From: Woeseiaceae bacterium | GTDB lineage: Bacteria; Pseudomonadota; Gammaproteobacteria; Steroidobacterales; Woeseiaceae | Assembly (NCBI GenBank): GCA_022866645.1 | Contig: JALHUQ010000049.1 | Coordinates: 1-33,816 of the forward strand | Direction of reading: 5' to 3' | Length of the DNA stretch: 33,816 nt | Shown: positions 8,216 to 15,039 of the stretch, one piece after another | Numbering within the stretch: position 1 is the first letter of the stretch | Layout: each line of letters opens with the position of its first letter | The notes under the pieces: generated by a model | The model's input: the letters and a program-made list of their open reading frames with translations, nothing else | Database searches by the model: none | What the model was told of the DNA's origin: nothing | Position numbers and translations under genes: made by a program

Positions 8216-9855
8216 CCAAAGATGCCGTGCAAATACCAGTTCGGCGTTCGCTGCCGGTTACGAAACACCCACAAACGCATGCCCACTCCGCTAACTGCCG
8301 TGTAGTAATCACGGGAGATGCCCTGCTCATCCCACCAGCCCGTCTCGAGTCGTTCGGGACCCTCCAGCAGCGTTAGCCGACATCCCTGGTGCAGTGGATA
8401 GCCGCTGTCCGCCGGTAACAAGGCAGGCTCCGGTAACATCCACAACGGACGTTTACTGTCAGCGATCATCGTCAAGGTATTGGCCGACCAGTCCGATAAA
8501 GGACCTCGCACACTCCAGGCATACTCGGGGCGATGCTCCGCTACCATCGTCAGCGCATTCACGGCATGATCCCCGATACGGGCCACGAGGCGCTCTGCAA
8601 GCTGCGTTATGGAGTAGCGGCGTTTTTGTTTTGCTGGTGCGTTGTTGTTAAATGAAAGTCGCGCGGTCTCGGCCTGCAGCGGCTGTGACAGACCGCTGCG
8701 TAAACGCACGGCGATAACCGGCTCAGGAAGTCGCAGCACCTCGAAACGAATTTTAAGAAGATCAAACCAGTGACTCGCGGAGCGGTCAGCAAGCGCTGCG
8801 CCCAGATGCAATTCTGTCGCAACACTTTTGAAATGGAAAAAACTGAAACACAAGCGTTGCGTGCCGAGCTGCCGTGCCAGTAAGAACTGCTCATGTGATA
8901 ACAACAACTCCCGACAGATGTGAAGGAGTAACTCGCGATCTGATTGCTCCTCGGTCATCTCGTAATCGGCACAGAAACGTTCGGGGGCACGCCATGAATC
9001 ACGCGGGTCCGGCAGATGTCCGAGGGCACGATCCAGATCGAGCAAACGTTCCACGCCAAAACGTCGTGCAAAGCCTTCACGCGGCAGGCGCAAACAATCG
9101 CCAATCGTGGTGATACCCATACCGGTCAGTGACTCGCGCTGACCCGCCGGCCAATGCAGACAAGCCAGTGGTAGTTGACGCAATGCAGGACCTAAGTTTT
9201 CTGCGGCGCGTATACAGACCCGGCGTCCCGCCCTTGCCAGCCAGGTTGCAGCCAGCGGTGTTGGTGCGATAGCCACCGCCGCCGAAAAACCCAATACGCC
9301 GAGACCCTGCGAGATTTCCTGTCGCAGGTTTGGCAGCCCGCCGAACAATCTCAGGCTCCCGGCAATCTCCAGCAACAACAGATCCTTGTCAGCAATGCTG
9401 ACAAACGAGGAAAAACGCTCCAGCCAGCTAGCAAGCCGCTCCAGTACCTGTTGTTCGCGAACATGGCTGCGCTCTTCGAGTTTCAGCGTCGGCAACAAAG
9501 CGAGCGCGGCGTTAGCCGACTGGCCCGTCATTATGCCAGCAGCCAGAGCCGCCGCATCCGCCAGCAATACCCGATGGTTGCCGTGCTGCTCTTCGACGAT
9601 TGCCAGTGCCTCGGTGGAAGAACGGCAGGCCTCCAGCGGCAGCTTGGGTAAGCAGACACAAAACCATAAGCGCCGAACCGGCGTTGGCGTGACGGAGACG
9701 GGCGGTGCCAGCGGCAACGGTTCAGCGAAGGGTAAGACCTGCTGTCTTGCAGAGGAAGTCGCACTATCAGCGCGCTTTACTCTCCGCCCTGCGGGCATCG
9801 AAAATCGCGACGCGGTGTCCCGTGCCACGACGGGTGATTTCCATGCCCGGGACAC
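8212..9855 (-). CDS. imuB: Y-family polymerase homologue ImuB (mutasome hub)
   Basis: 547 aa from GTG 9855. ImuB is a catalytically dead Y-family protein that links DnaE2 to the sliding clamp. The Y-family fold begins near residue 61 (RRLWFCVCLPKLPLEAC), where active Y polymerases have a metal-binding Asp; that Asp is absent, as expected for ImuB. The C-terminus ends WYLHGIFG after the GWWDEQGISRDYY block typical of ImuB. Oddity: about 60 residues, rich in Arg, Ser, Ala and Pro, precede the fold and contain QQVLPF at 38-43, which fits the QxxLxF form of a clamp-binding motif. An alternative start is ATG 9798 (codon 20), which keeps this motif. It begins 2 nt after the imuA stop. Confidence 0.92.
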   Translation of the reverse strand: MSRAWKSPVVARDTASRFSMPAGRRVKRADSATSSARQQVLPFAEPLPLAPPVSVTPTPVRRLWFCVCLPKLPLEACRSSTEALAIVEEQHGNHRVLLADAAALAAGIMTGQSANAALALLPTLKLEERSHVREQQVLERLASWLERFSSFVSIADKDLLLLEIAGSLRLFGGLPNLRQEISQGLGVLGFSAAVAIAPTPLAATWLARAGRRVCIRAAENLGPALRQLPLACLHWPAGQRESLTGMGITTIGDCLRLPREGFARRFGVERLLDLDRALGHLPDPRDSWRAPERFCADYEMTEEQSDRELLLHICRELLLSHEQFLLARQLGTQRLCFSFFHFKSVATELHLGAALADRSASHWFDLLKIRFEVLRLPEPVIAVRLRSGLSQPLQAETARLSFNNNAPAKQKRRYSITQLAERLVARIGDHAVNALTMVAEHRPEYAWSVRGPLSDWSANTLTMIADSKRPLWMLPEPALLPADSGYPLHQGCRLTLLEGPERLETGWWDEQGISRDYYTAVSGVGMRLWVFRNRQRTPNWYLHGIFG

Positions 9856-9857
9856 AG

Positions 9858-10493
9858 CTAAAGTAAATCGTTCAGAACAGTCGGGCGTCCACCACGACTC
9901 TTTAAGATATGAACACGAGTGCCCTGTCCTGTGAACTGCAGTTCCAGACGTAACGCAGCCGCCGAAGCTTGCTGGCGCGCCGCGAGTGGCCGAAACGCAA
10001 TGGCCCAGCTATTCCCTTTCTCTGCCGCCAGTTGCAAGCGTCGGCTGGCTTGATCATCGAGTTTATCGGGCCACAACAATACGGCGGCACAGGTGCCTGA
10101 CGATAATGCCTGCTCAGCCGACCACAATAATTCGCTGTCATCCTTCGGCCGTACGATGAGCATGCGCGACAAATCAATGCCGTGCTGCTGCAATGCCGGC
10201 GCATAGGGTTGAAATGGAGGGGCCACCCAGGCTATCCAGCCCGGTTCTGTGACCTCGCCAGTGTAAGCGGGTGTTTCCTCAGCACTGAGTTGTGCGAGCG
10301 CCGGCATCAACAAGCGCAGTTCGCCAATACCGTACTGCCCGATCAGAATTTCAGTAAGTGCCCCACGTGGCCAACCACCTCCGGGCAGACAGCGATCAAG
10401 CTTGGGATAACCACTGGCAAGTCCCGACCGAGTACCGACCTGACTGCTGCCGCGCCAGACACGCGGGTTCTCGAGTAGCTTCTCCAAACTCAT
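9858..10493 (-). CDS. imuA: Translesion synthesis-associated protein ImuA
   Basis: 211 aa, a RecA/SulA-like protein of the mutasome cassette. The N-terminal part has the ImuA signature: GLASGYPKLDRCLPGGGWPRGALTEI (about 24-49) followed by a degenerate P-loop position, IGQYGIGE, in place of a true Walker A, so ATP binding is doubtful. The segment WVAPPFQPYAPAL and the central Asp/Leu-rich strand LLWPDKLDD match the RecA-like core. In well-studied systems ImuA supports ImuB and DnaE2 in damage tolerance. It lies 12 nt after lexA and 2 nt before imuB on the same strand, so it belongs to the LexA-controlled operon. Confidence 0.92.
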   Translation of the reverse strand: MSLEKLLENPRVWRGSSQVGTRSGLASGYPKLDRCLPGGGWPRGALTEILIGQYGIGELRLLMPALAQLSAEETPAYTGEVTEPGWIAWVAPPFQPYAPALQQHGIDLSRMLIVRPKDDSELLWSAEQALSSGTCAAVLLWPDKLDDQASRRLQLAAEKGNSWAIAFRPLAARQQASAAALRLELQFTGQGTRVHILKSRGGRPTVLNDLL

Positions 10494-10505
10494 GCCAGAA
10501 ATCCA

Positions 10506-11123
10506 TCAGTGCAGCGACAAGCCATCGCGTATAACACCAACGACAACGCCTTCGATGACCAGCGCCTGTGTTTTTAAATCAACGATGATGGGTTCAAAGT
10601 CTTCGTTTTCCGGCAATAGCGATACGATTGATCCGGTTTGCCGGTAACGTTTCACCGTCACCTCGTCATCCAGGCGCGCAACGATGATCTGCCGACTGCG
10701 AACTTCAGGTGTGCGATGCACGGCCACAAGATCGCCATCGAGTATGCCGGCATTCTTCATACTCATGCCTTGTACGCGCAACAGATAGTGTGGTTTGGGA
10801 TTGAAAAACTGCGGATCAATCCGGTAATGCGTCTCAATATGTTCTTCCGCGAGGATAGGACTACCGGCTGCGACCCGGCCCACCAGTGGCAAACCCATCT
10901 GATCACGCAAAGAATCCTTCAATTGAATGCCGCGTGATGCCCCGGGCACCAGGTCCAGCACACCCTTGCGTTGCAACGCTCGCAAATGTTCTTCCGCCGC
11001 ATTGGCGGACTTGAAACCCAGCTCCCGGGCGATTTCTGCACGGGTTGGAGGCATGCCTGTTTCGTAGATAACATCTTGAATCAGTTCAAGAATTTGTTTT
11101 TGTCTTGGGGTCAGTTCGCGCAT
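10506..11123 (-). CDS. lexA: SOS response repressor LexA
   Basis: 205 aa, complete. The N-terminal winged helix-turn-helix covers about residues 1-65 ([21 protein letters not shown] is the recognition region). The self-cleavage site is Ala86-Gly87, and the Ser121/Lys158 dyad lies in GMSMKN and EVTVKRY; both match E. coli LexA offset by two. LexA represses SOS genes and is cleaved when RecA filaments form on damaged DNA. AGGAA lies 8-9 nt before ATG 11123. It is the first gene of lexA-imuA-imuB-dnaE2 and has two of its own operators just upstream, so it is autoregulated. Recognition of E. coli-type CTGT-N8-ACAG boxes is consistent with its HTH. Confidence 0.97.
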   Translation of the reverse strand: MRELTPRQKQILELIQDVIYETGMPPTRAEIARELGFKSANAAEEHLRALQRKGVLDLVPGASRGIQLKDSLRDQMGLPLVGRVAAGSPILAEEHIETHYRIDPQFFNPKPHYLLRVQGMSMKNAGILDGDLVAVHRTPEVRSRQIIVARLDDEVTVKRYRQTGSIVSLLPENEDFEPIIVDLKTQALVIEGVVVGVIRDGLSLH

Positions 11124-11134
11124 TTCAGCCGTTC

Positions 11135-11150
11135 CTGTATGTATTCACAG
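11135..11150 (-). promoter_or_regulatory. LexA box (SOS box), proximal copy
   Basis: Perfect CTGT-N8-ACAG palindrome, 12 nt upstream of the lexA start and downstream of the predicted transcription start. LexA bound here would block elongation or open-complex formation. The flanks (TA before, GG after on the lexA strand) also fit the E. coli consensus. Confidence 0.9.
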
Positions 11151-11154
11151 TATG

Positions 11155-11170
11155 CTGGGATTATATACAG
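11155..11170 (-). promoter_or_regulatory. LexA box, distal copy (one mismatch)
   Basis: On the lexA strand this reads CTGT-ATATAATC-CCAG, one mismatch from CTGT-N8-ACAG. Its centre is 20 bp from the proximal box, close to the spacing of the two operators at E. coli lexA, one of which also ends CCAG. The predicted -10 hexamer lies inside it. Confidence 0.8.
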
Positions 11171-11187
11171 TACTTCGGACAGTGCAA
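11160..11187 (-). promoter_or_regulatory. Sigma-70 promoter of lexA-imuA-imuB-dnaE2
   Basis: A perfect TATAAT -10 (11160-11165) is preceded, after 16 nt, by a weak -35 TTGCAC (11182-11187). Transcription would start near 11153, between the two LexA boxes. The overlap of the -10 with the distal LexA box implies direct promoter occlusion by the repressor. Confidence 0.65.
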
Positions 11188-11364
11188 GCCCCTGGATGAG
11201 ACTTGTGACGATCTGTCCGTTAGCGTCCGATTGGCCGGCAGGACCCTTTCACCGGTGAGTAAAGAAATTGTTCGGCCTGCCATTCGGGTGCTAGCGAGCG
11301 CTGTCAGACACTCCCGTACAGTGTCGCTCTGTACCGGAAATAGTAAATAAAAACAGACAATTCA

Positions 11365-11393
11365 TTGCAGCAGGAGAGAGATTAGGAAATAAT
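11365..11393 (+). promoter_or_regulatory. Candidate promoter of the lipoprotein gene
   Basis: TTGCAG (11365-11370) and AATAAT (11388-11393) are separated by exactly 17 nt, giving a start near 11400 and a leader of about 35 nt. The rest of 11171-11364 holds no gene. It contains one 6-bp inverted repeat (GACACT at 11307-11312 with AGTGTC at 11320-11325) of unknown meaning. Confidence 0.4.
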
Positions 11394-11434
11394 GCGCCTG
11401 CTGTTTTAGCCAACTATTGAAGGGATCTTCTAAA

Positions 11435-11734
11435 ATGAAAAAGACCGCACTCCGAGCTAGCGGACTCGCACTTATACTGGCCTTGGCCGCAGGCTGCGCA
11501 ACAACCGGTTTGGACGACGTTAAAGCAACGGCCGATCGTGCCGCTGCTGATGCCGCTGCTGCAGCTTCTGCTGCTGAAGCTGCACGCGCTTCTGCTGACC
11601 GCGCTGGGCAGGCTGCTGCTGCTGCTCAACGCACTGCTGATCAAGCATTGTCTGCTGCAACTGCAGCTCAGTCTTGCTGTGACGCAAATCGTGAAAGCAT
11701 GGAACGTATGTTCAAGAAATCGATGTCCAAGTAG
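11435..11734 (+). CDS. Lpp/OprI-family alanine-zipper outer-membrane lipoprotein
   Basis: 99 aa from ATG 11435. The signal peptide MKKTALRASGLALILALAAGC carries a lipobox LAAGC, with Cys21 as the lipidated residue. The mature part is a single Ala-rich heptad coiled coil (about 25-80), as in OprI and Braun's lipoprotein, and it ends with Lys99 (SMSK), the residue that can be joined to peptidoglycan. A Cys-Cys pair lies near the C-terminus (SCCDANRES), unlike enterobacterial Lpp. GAAGGG lies 10 nt before ATG; an upstream in-frame TTG is less likely because it would lengthen the signal peptide. The gene has its own terminator and faces an L,D-transpeptidase gene, the enzyme class that makes the Lpp-peptidoglycan link. 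Confidence 0.85.
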   Translation: MKKTALRASGLALILALAAGCATTGLDDVKATADRAAADAAAAASAAEAARASADRAGQAAAAAQRTADQALSAATAAQSCCDANRESMERMFKKSMSK

Positions 11735-11759
11735 TCTTTTAGACTACCGACAACATCTG

Positions 11760-12773
11760 TCAGAACGCCGCGCTAGTCGCGGCGTTTTTTATGCTAATCC
11801 CAACCGTCTCCGGAATACCGTCCGAGCGTTTGACCATCGCCTCGATGACATCCCAGTCTATCTGACCGGGCTTCACAGACGTCGCTGAGATGAATTGTTC
11901 AGTGACGTGCGTCAACGGATCTTTGTGGACAACATCCATTTTGGGAATCTCGATGTCCGCGTCGAGTTTTTCGATCTGTTCCGGTGATGCCTGTACCGGC
12001 GGCCGCGCGACTTCCAGCAAGGGATGTACTTCGGCGACCAAAGTCTCTCCATCCCAGCCTACTTTCACCGGCACATCGATAATGCGGACTTGTGTCTTTA
12101 CGCTAACGTGCTCAAACAAGAACTCGATGTCTTCCGGAAACATTCGAATACAGCCATGCGAAACGCGCATCCCAACTCCGGCCGGACGGTTAGTTCCGTG
12201 GATCAGATAAGTCGGTATCGCCAGGCGCAGTGCACGCGTACCCAGTGGGTTCTTCGGTCCCGGCGGCACTACTTTCGGCAGCGGGTCTCCGTCCGCCGCA
12301 TGTTCATCGAGGACGGACTGCGGTGGATACCATGCAGGGTTCTTTGCCATCGCCGCGATGTACGTCAGGCCCAATGGTGTTTCCCAGTCCATCCGCCCTA
12401 TGCTGATTGGATAAGTATGAACCTTGGCGGTCTCGCCGGGTTTGGGTTGCGGATAGTAGTACATGCGATATTCAGGAAGGTTCAGAACCAGACCTCTTCG
12501 CGGTCCGGGGGGCAATACGAATCGATTCGGGAGCACGATTTCCGTGCCCTCGCCAGGCACCCAGACGTTTACCCCTGGATTGGCAAGAACCAGATCCTGA
12601 TAACCCAGACCGTAGCGTTGCGCGATGTCGACCAAGGTGTCGTCATACGTCGCGACTATGGTCGACATCTCGCCGATAACATCCTGACCCTCCGGCGGCA
12701 ATTCGTAGATTGCGGCATAGCCGGGTGCGATCGCTGCGATCGTCGCTGCGATTATGAGTATGCGTTGCATCAT
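11760..12773 (-). CDS. L,D-transpeptidase (YkuD/ErfK-YbiS type) with LysM-like domain
   Basis: 337 aa. A signal peptide (residues 1-21) is followed by a LysM-like segment (about 37-82; TYDDTLVDIAQRYGLGYQDL) and a YkuD catalytic domain (about 93-235). The active site is His192 plus SHGCIRM, with Cys208 the nucleophile. Architecture and sequence resemble the periplasmic YbiS/ErfK/YcfS group, which attach Braun-type lipoproteins to peptidoglycan; other L,D-transpeptidases make 3-3 cross-links. The facing lipoprotein gene with a C-terminal Lys makes the tethering role attractive, but that is inference. The C-terminal 90 residues after the domain are unassigned. Start is ATG 12773 (or 12770); it overlaps the upstream gene stop by one base (TAATG), so translation is probably coupled. 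Confidence 0.9.
   Translation of the reverse strand: MMQRILIIAATIAAIAPGYAAIYELPPEGQDVIGEMSTIVATYDDTLVDIAQRYGLGYQDLVLANPGVNVWVPGEGTEIVLPNRFVLPPGPRRGLVLNLPEYRMYYYPQPKPGETAKVHTYPISIGRMDWETPLGLTYIAAMAKNPAWYPPQSVLDEHAADGDPLPKVVPPGPKNPLGTRALRLAIPTYLIHGTNRPAGVGMRVSHGCIRMFPEDIEFLFEHVSVKTQVRIIDVPVKVGWDGETLVAEVHPLLEVARPPVQASPEQIEKLDADIEIPKMDVVHKDPLTHVTEQFISATSVKPGQIDWDVIEAMVKRSDGIPETVGISIKNAATSAAF
11764..11790 (+). terminator. Rho-independent terminator of the lipoprotein gene
   Basis: A 9-bp perfect GC-rich stem (11764-11772 with 11778-11786), a 5-nt loop CTAGT and a T run ending at 11790. It lies entirely within the last codons of the convergent L,D-transpeptidase gene, where the same bases encode NAATSAAF. 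Only the + strand direction has the T tract. Confidence 0.9.
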
Positions 12774-13426
12774 TAACCTGTTTCGTCCCCGTCAATCACT
12801 TCGATCTCAGATTCAGCGGCCAGTAGCCACTCCTGCATTGCTGCGCTTTCGAGCAAGCGGTGTGGATAGTAACCAGCAGATTCCGGCAGATTGATGCCGT
12901 AGGTTCTAAAACGCAATACCACCGGCGCAAACATCGCATCGGCAATCGAAAAATCGCCGAATAACCAGCCCCCCTTATCGCCGTATTTTTTGTGGCACTC
13001 CGCCCAAATCGCGATGATGCGATCAATGTCCCTACCCAACTCGTCCGGCAGTGGGACCTTGCGCCCCATCGCACGGCAGTTCATGGGCATACAGGATCTC
13101 AGGACAGAAAATCCGGAATGCATTTCTGCCGAGATGGCGCGCGCGTGTGCCCGCTCGGCGCTATCCGTCGGCCACAGGTTTTTCTCGGGCCATCGCTCAG
13201 CAATAGTTTCAGCGATCGCCATCGTATCCCAGACGGTGACATCGTCAAGTTGCAGAATGGGAACGCGCCCCGCCGACGAAAACGCCGCTATTTCGCTGAC
13301 TGAATTCGGCAAATCCAGGGCAATTCGGTGCTCTTCGAAGGGAATACCTGCTTCCCTGAGCAGCAACCAGGCACGCAGGGACCACGAGGAATAGTTCTTG
13401 TTACCAATGATGAGTTTGATTTTCAT
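12773..13426 (-). CDS. Glutathione S-transferase family protein
   Basis: 217 aa, a normal soluble GST length. The N-terminal thioredoxin fold carries NKNYSSWSLRAWLLLREAGIPF, with SSWS at the position of the catalytic Ser, then GRVPIL (cis-Pro) and the WDTMAIAETIAERWP stretch that contacts glutathione. The C-terminal all-helical domain includes GDFSIADAMFAPV. These are features of the zeta/theta-like bacterial GSTs; the substrate cannot be told. It is the first gene of a two-gene unit with the L,D-transpeptidase (TAATG junction). No functional link is obvious. Its promoter should lie in the 78-bp gap to the divergent DUF1232 gene, but no strong hexamers are visible there. Confidence 0.88.
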   Translation of the reverse strand: MKIKLIIGNKNYSSWSLRAWLLLREAGIPFEEHRIALDLPNSVSEIAAFSSAGRVPILQLDDVTVWDTMAIAETIAERWPEKNLWPTDSAERAHARAISAEMHSGFSVLRSCMPMNCRAMGRKVPLPDELGRDIDRIIAIWAECHKKYGDKGGWLFGDFSIADAMFAPVVLRFRTYGINLPESAGYYPHRLLESAAMQEWLLAAESEIEVIDGDETG

Positions 13427-13504
13427 AGTACTGCCCGTTTAACTGTGCACATGGTAAACCATCGCGCATTGACCGATATAGGGATTTCCCGGTAGCCTGC
13501 TCGT

Positions 13505-14050
13505 ATGACTATGAAAATCTCTTTCGAGCTCTCGGATAGCGACCTGAATTTTTTTCGCAAAGCTCTGAAGCAGTCCCGTGAAGCGGTACATGACGCCGAG
13601 GAGTCCGAGATAATTGAGGCTGTAAGCGATGTTCTCAATGGAATTCGCCGCAACGAGCCATTGCCTGACTTTGTCGGGAAGCGCATTCCACAACTTGAGT
13701 CATTCATCAGCATGTTGACTGACGACGAATGGCAGTTGCCGGAGGTTGATCGGGAACGATTGCTCGCGACCTTCGTTTACTTTGCCGATCCGGAAGACAT
13801 CCTGCCCGACGACATTCCGGTCATAGGTTATCTCGACGATGTGATCATCATCGAACTCGTCGTCCGCGAACTGCATCACGTACGCATTGCCTACGACGAC
13901 TTTTGTCAGTTCCGCAATGAATTTGACGAAGCCAACGGGAAGGATGTTGATCCGGTAATTCGGCGCGACCGAATCGATCGTCAACGGCAAAAACTGCATC
14001 AGCGAATGCAGCGCCGCTCAGCGCAGCAAAAGAAAAGTGAACTCTGGTGA
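13505..14050 (+). CDS. DUF1232 (YkvA-like) protein
   Basis: 181 aa. The recognisable part is a DUF1232 segment at about residues 88-122, with the family pattern of an aromatic/Asp-Pro-x-Asp turn followed by LPDDIPVIGYLDDVIII. In other members this is a short hydrophobic helical hairpin near the membrane; its biochemical role is unknown. Here it is flanked by a charged N-terminal region (1-85) and an Arg/Gln-rich basic C-terminus (150-181) that looks coiled or nucleic-acid-like. The start is ATG 13505; ATG 13511 (third codon) is equally possible. It is divergent from the GST gene and convergent with fabH, 20 nt away. Confidence 0.8.
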   Translation: MTMKISFELSDSDLNFFRKALKQSREAVHDAEESEIIEAVSDVLNGIRRNEPLPDFVGKRIPQLESFISMLTDDEWQLPEVDRERLLATFVYFADPEDILPDDIPVIGYLDDVIIIELVVRELHHVRIAYDDFCQFRNEFDEANGKDVDPVIRRDRIDRQRQKLHQRMQRRSAQQKKSELW

Positions 14051-14070
14051 GAGCACAGCGCAGCGGTGCG

Positions 14071-15039
14071 TCAAAGACGCATTAATACAGAACCCCAGGT
14101 AAAGCCGCCGCCAAAGGCTTCCATCAGAATCAACTGACCCCGTTTCAGCCTTCCATCGCGAATGCCGACGTCGAGTGCCATCGGTACGGAAGCCGCAGAA
14201 GTGTTGCCATGGTCCTGAACGGTTACGATGACTTTTTCCATGGGCATGTCGAGGCGTTTCGCCATTGCCTGAATAATGCGAATGTTTGCCTGGTGCGGCA
14301 CCAGCCAATCGAGTTCCTCTTTCGAGACGCCAGCATCGTCCAGCGTTTCCATTGCGATTTTGCCCAGTGTCTTTACGGCAACTTTAAAGACCTCATTACC
14401 GGACATCATAATTTTCGCACCCGCTGTGCCAGCAGTCGCCAGATCCTTGGATGCGCCGACCGGGTAGTACAACAAGTCCTTGTATTGCCCATCGGCGCCA
14501 AGGTGACAGGAAATAATCCCTGGCTCCTCGGATGGCTTCAATATGACAGCGCCGGCGCCATCCCCGAACAAGACGCAGGTATTGCGATCGCTCCAGTCGA
14601 CTAGTTTGGTGATGCATTCAGCACCCATAACCAAAGCGCACTTTACTTCGCCGGCCTTAATGAATTTGTCAGCCGTGGTCAGTGCGTATATGAAGCCTGT
14701 GCATGCTGCTTCGAGACTAAAGGCTGTGCAGGCCGGGATGCCGAGCTTGTGCTGAATAATGGTGGAAATGTTCGGGAAAATAAGATCGGGCGTCGTTGTG
14801 CCGGTGATAACCATGTCGATTTCGGAGACACTAATTCCGGCGTCCTCGATCGCGACTTTCGCCGCCTCAATGCACATATCCGAGGTCGTCTGATCTTCAG
14901 CGCAGACGTGTCGCCGTTCTACACCGGTGCGAGTACGAATCCACTCGTCCGACGTATCAACTATTTTTTCCAGATCGGCGTTCGTCATGATTCGTTCGGG
15001 CAGGTAACGACCCGTTCCAACGATGCGCGAATACGTCAT
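14071..15039 (-). CDS. fabH: Beta-ketoacyl-ACP synthase III FabH
   Basis: 322 aa, standard FabH length. It condenses acetyl-CoA with malonyl-ACP to start fatty-acid synthesis. The catalytic triad is visible: Cys113 in LEAACTGF, His249 in VPHQANIRI and Asn279 in DHGNTSAASVP; the Gly-rich end GGGFTWGSVLMRL is typical. The ATG overlaps the plsX stop by 4 nt (ATGA), so the two are coupled. In E. coli fabH is followed by fabD-fabG-acpP; here the operon simply ends and the next gene (DUF1232) is on the other strand. A small inverted repeat (TGCGTC/GACGCA, 14067-14081) overlaps the stop but lacks a T run. Confidence 0.97.
   Translation of the reverse strand: MTYSRIVGTGRYLPERIMTNADLEKIVDTSDEWIRTRTGVERRHVCAEDQTTSDMCIEAAKVAIEDAGISVSEIDMVITGTTTPDLIFPNISTIIQHKLGIPACTAFSLEAACTGFIYALTTADKFIKAGEVKCALVMGAECITKLVDWSDRNTCVLFGDGAGAVILKPSEEPGIISCHLGADGQYKDLLYYPVGASKDLATAGTAGAKIMMSGNEVFKVAVKTLGKIAMETLDDAGVSKEELDWLVPHQANIRIIQAMAKRLDMPMEKVIVTVQDHGNTSAASVPMALDVGIRDGRLKRGQLILMEAFGGGFTWGSVLMRL

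Noticed and set aside
12024-12776. 250-codon open frame on the plus strand opposite the L,D-transpeptidase
   Set aside because: Shadow of a well-supported gene whose YkuD active site lies on the other strand.
14067-14081. Terminator between DUF1232 and fabH
   Set aside because: A 6-bp stem with a 3-nt loop overlaps the fabH stop, but no T run follows on either strand.
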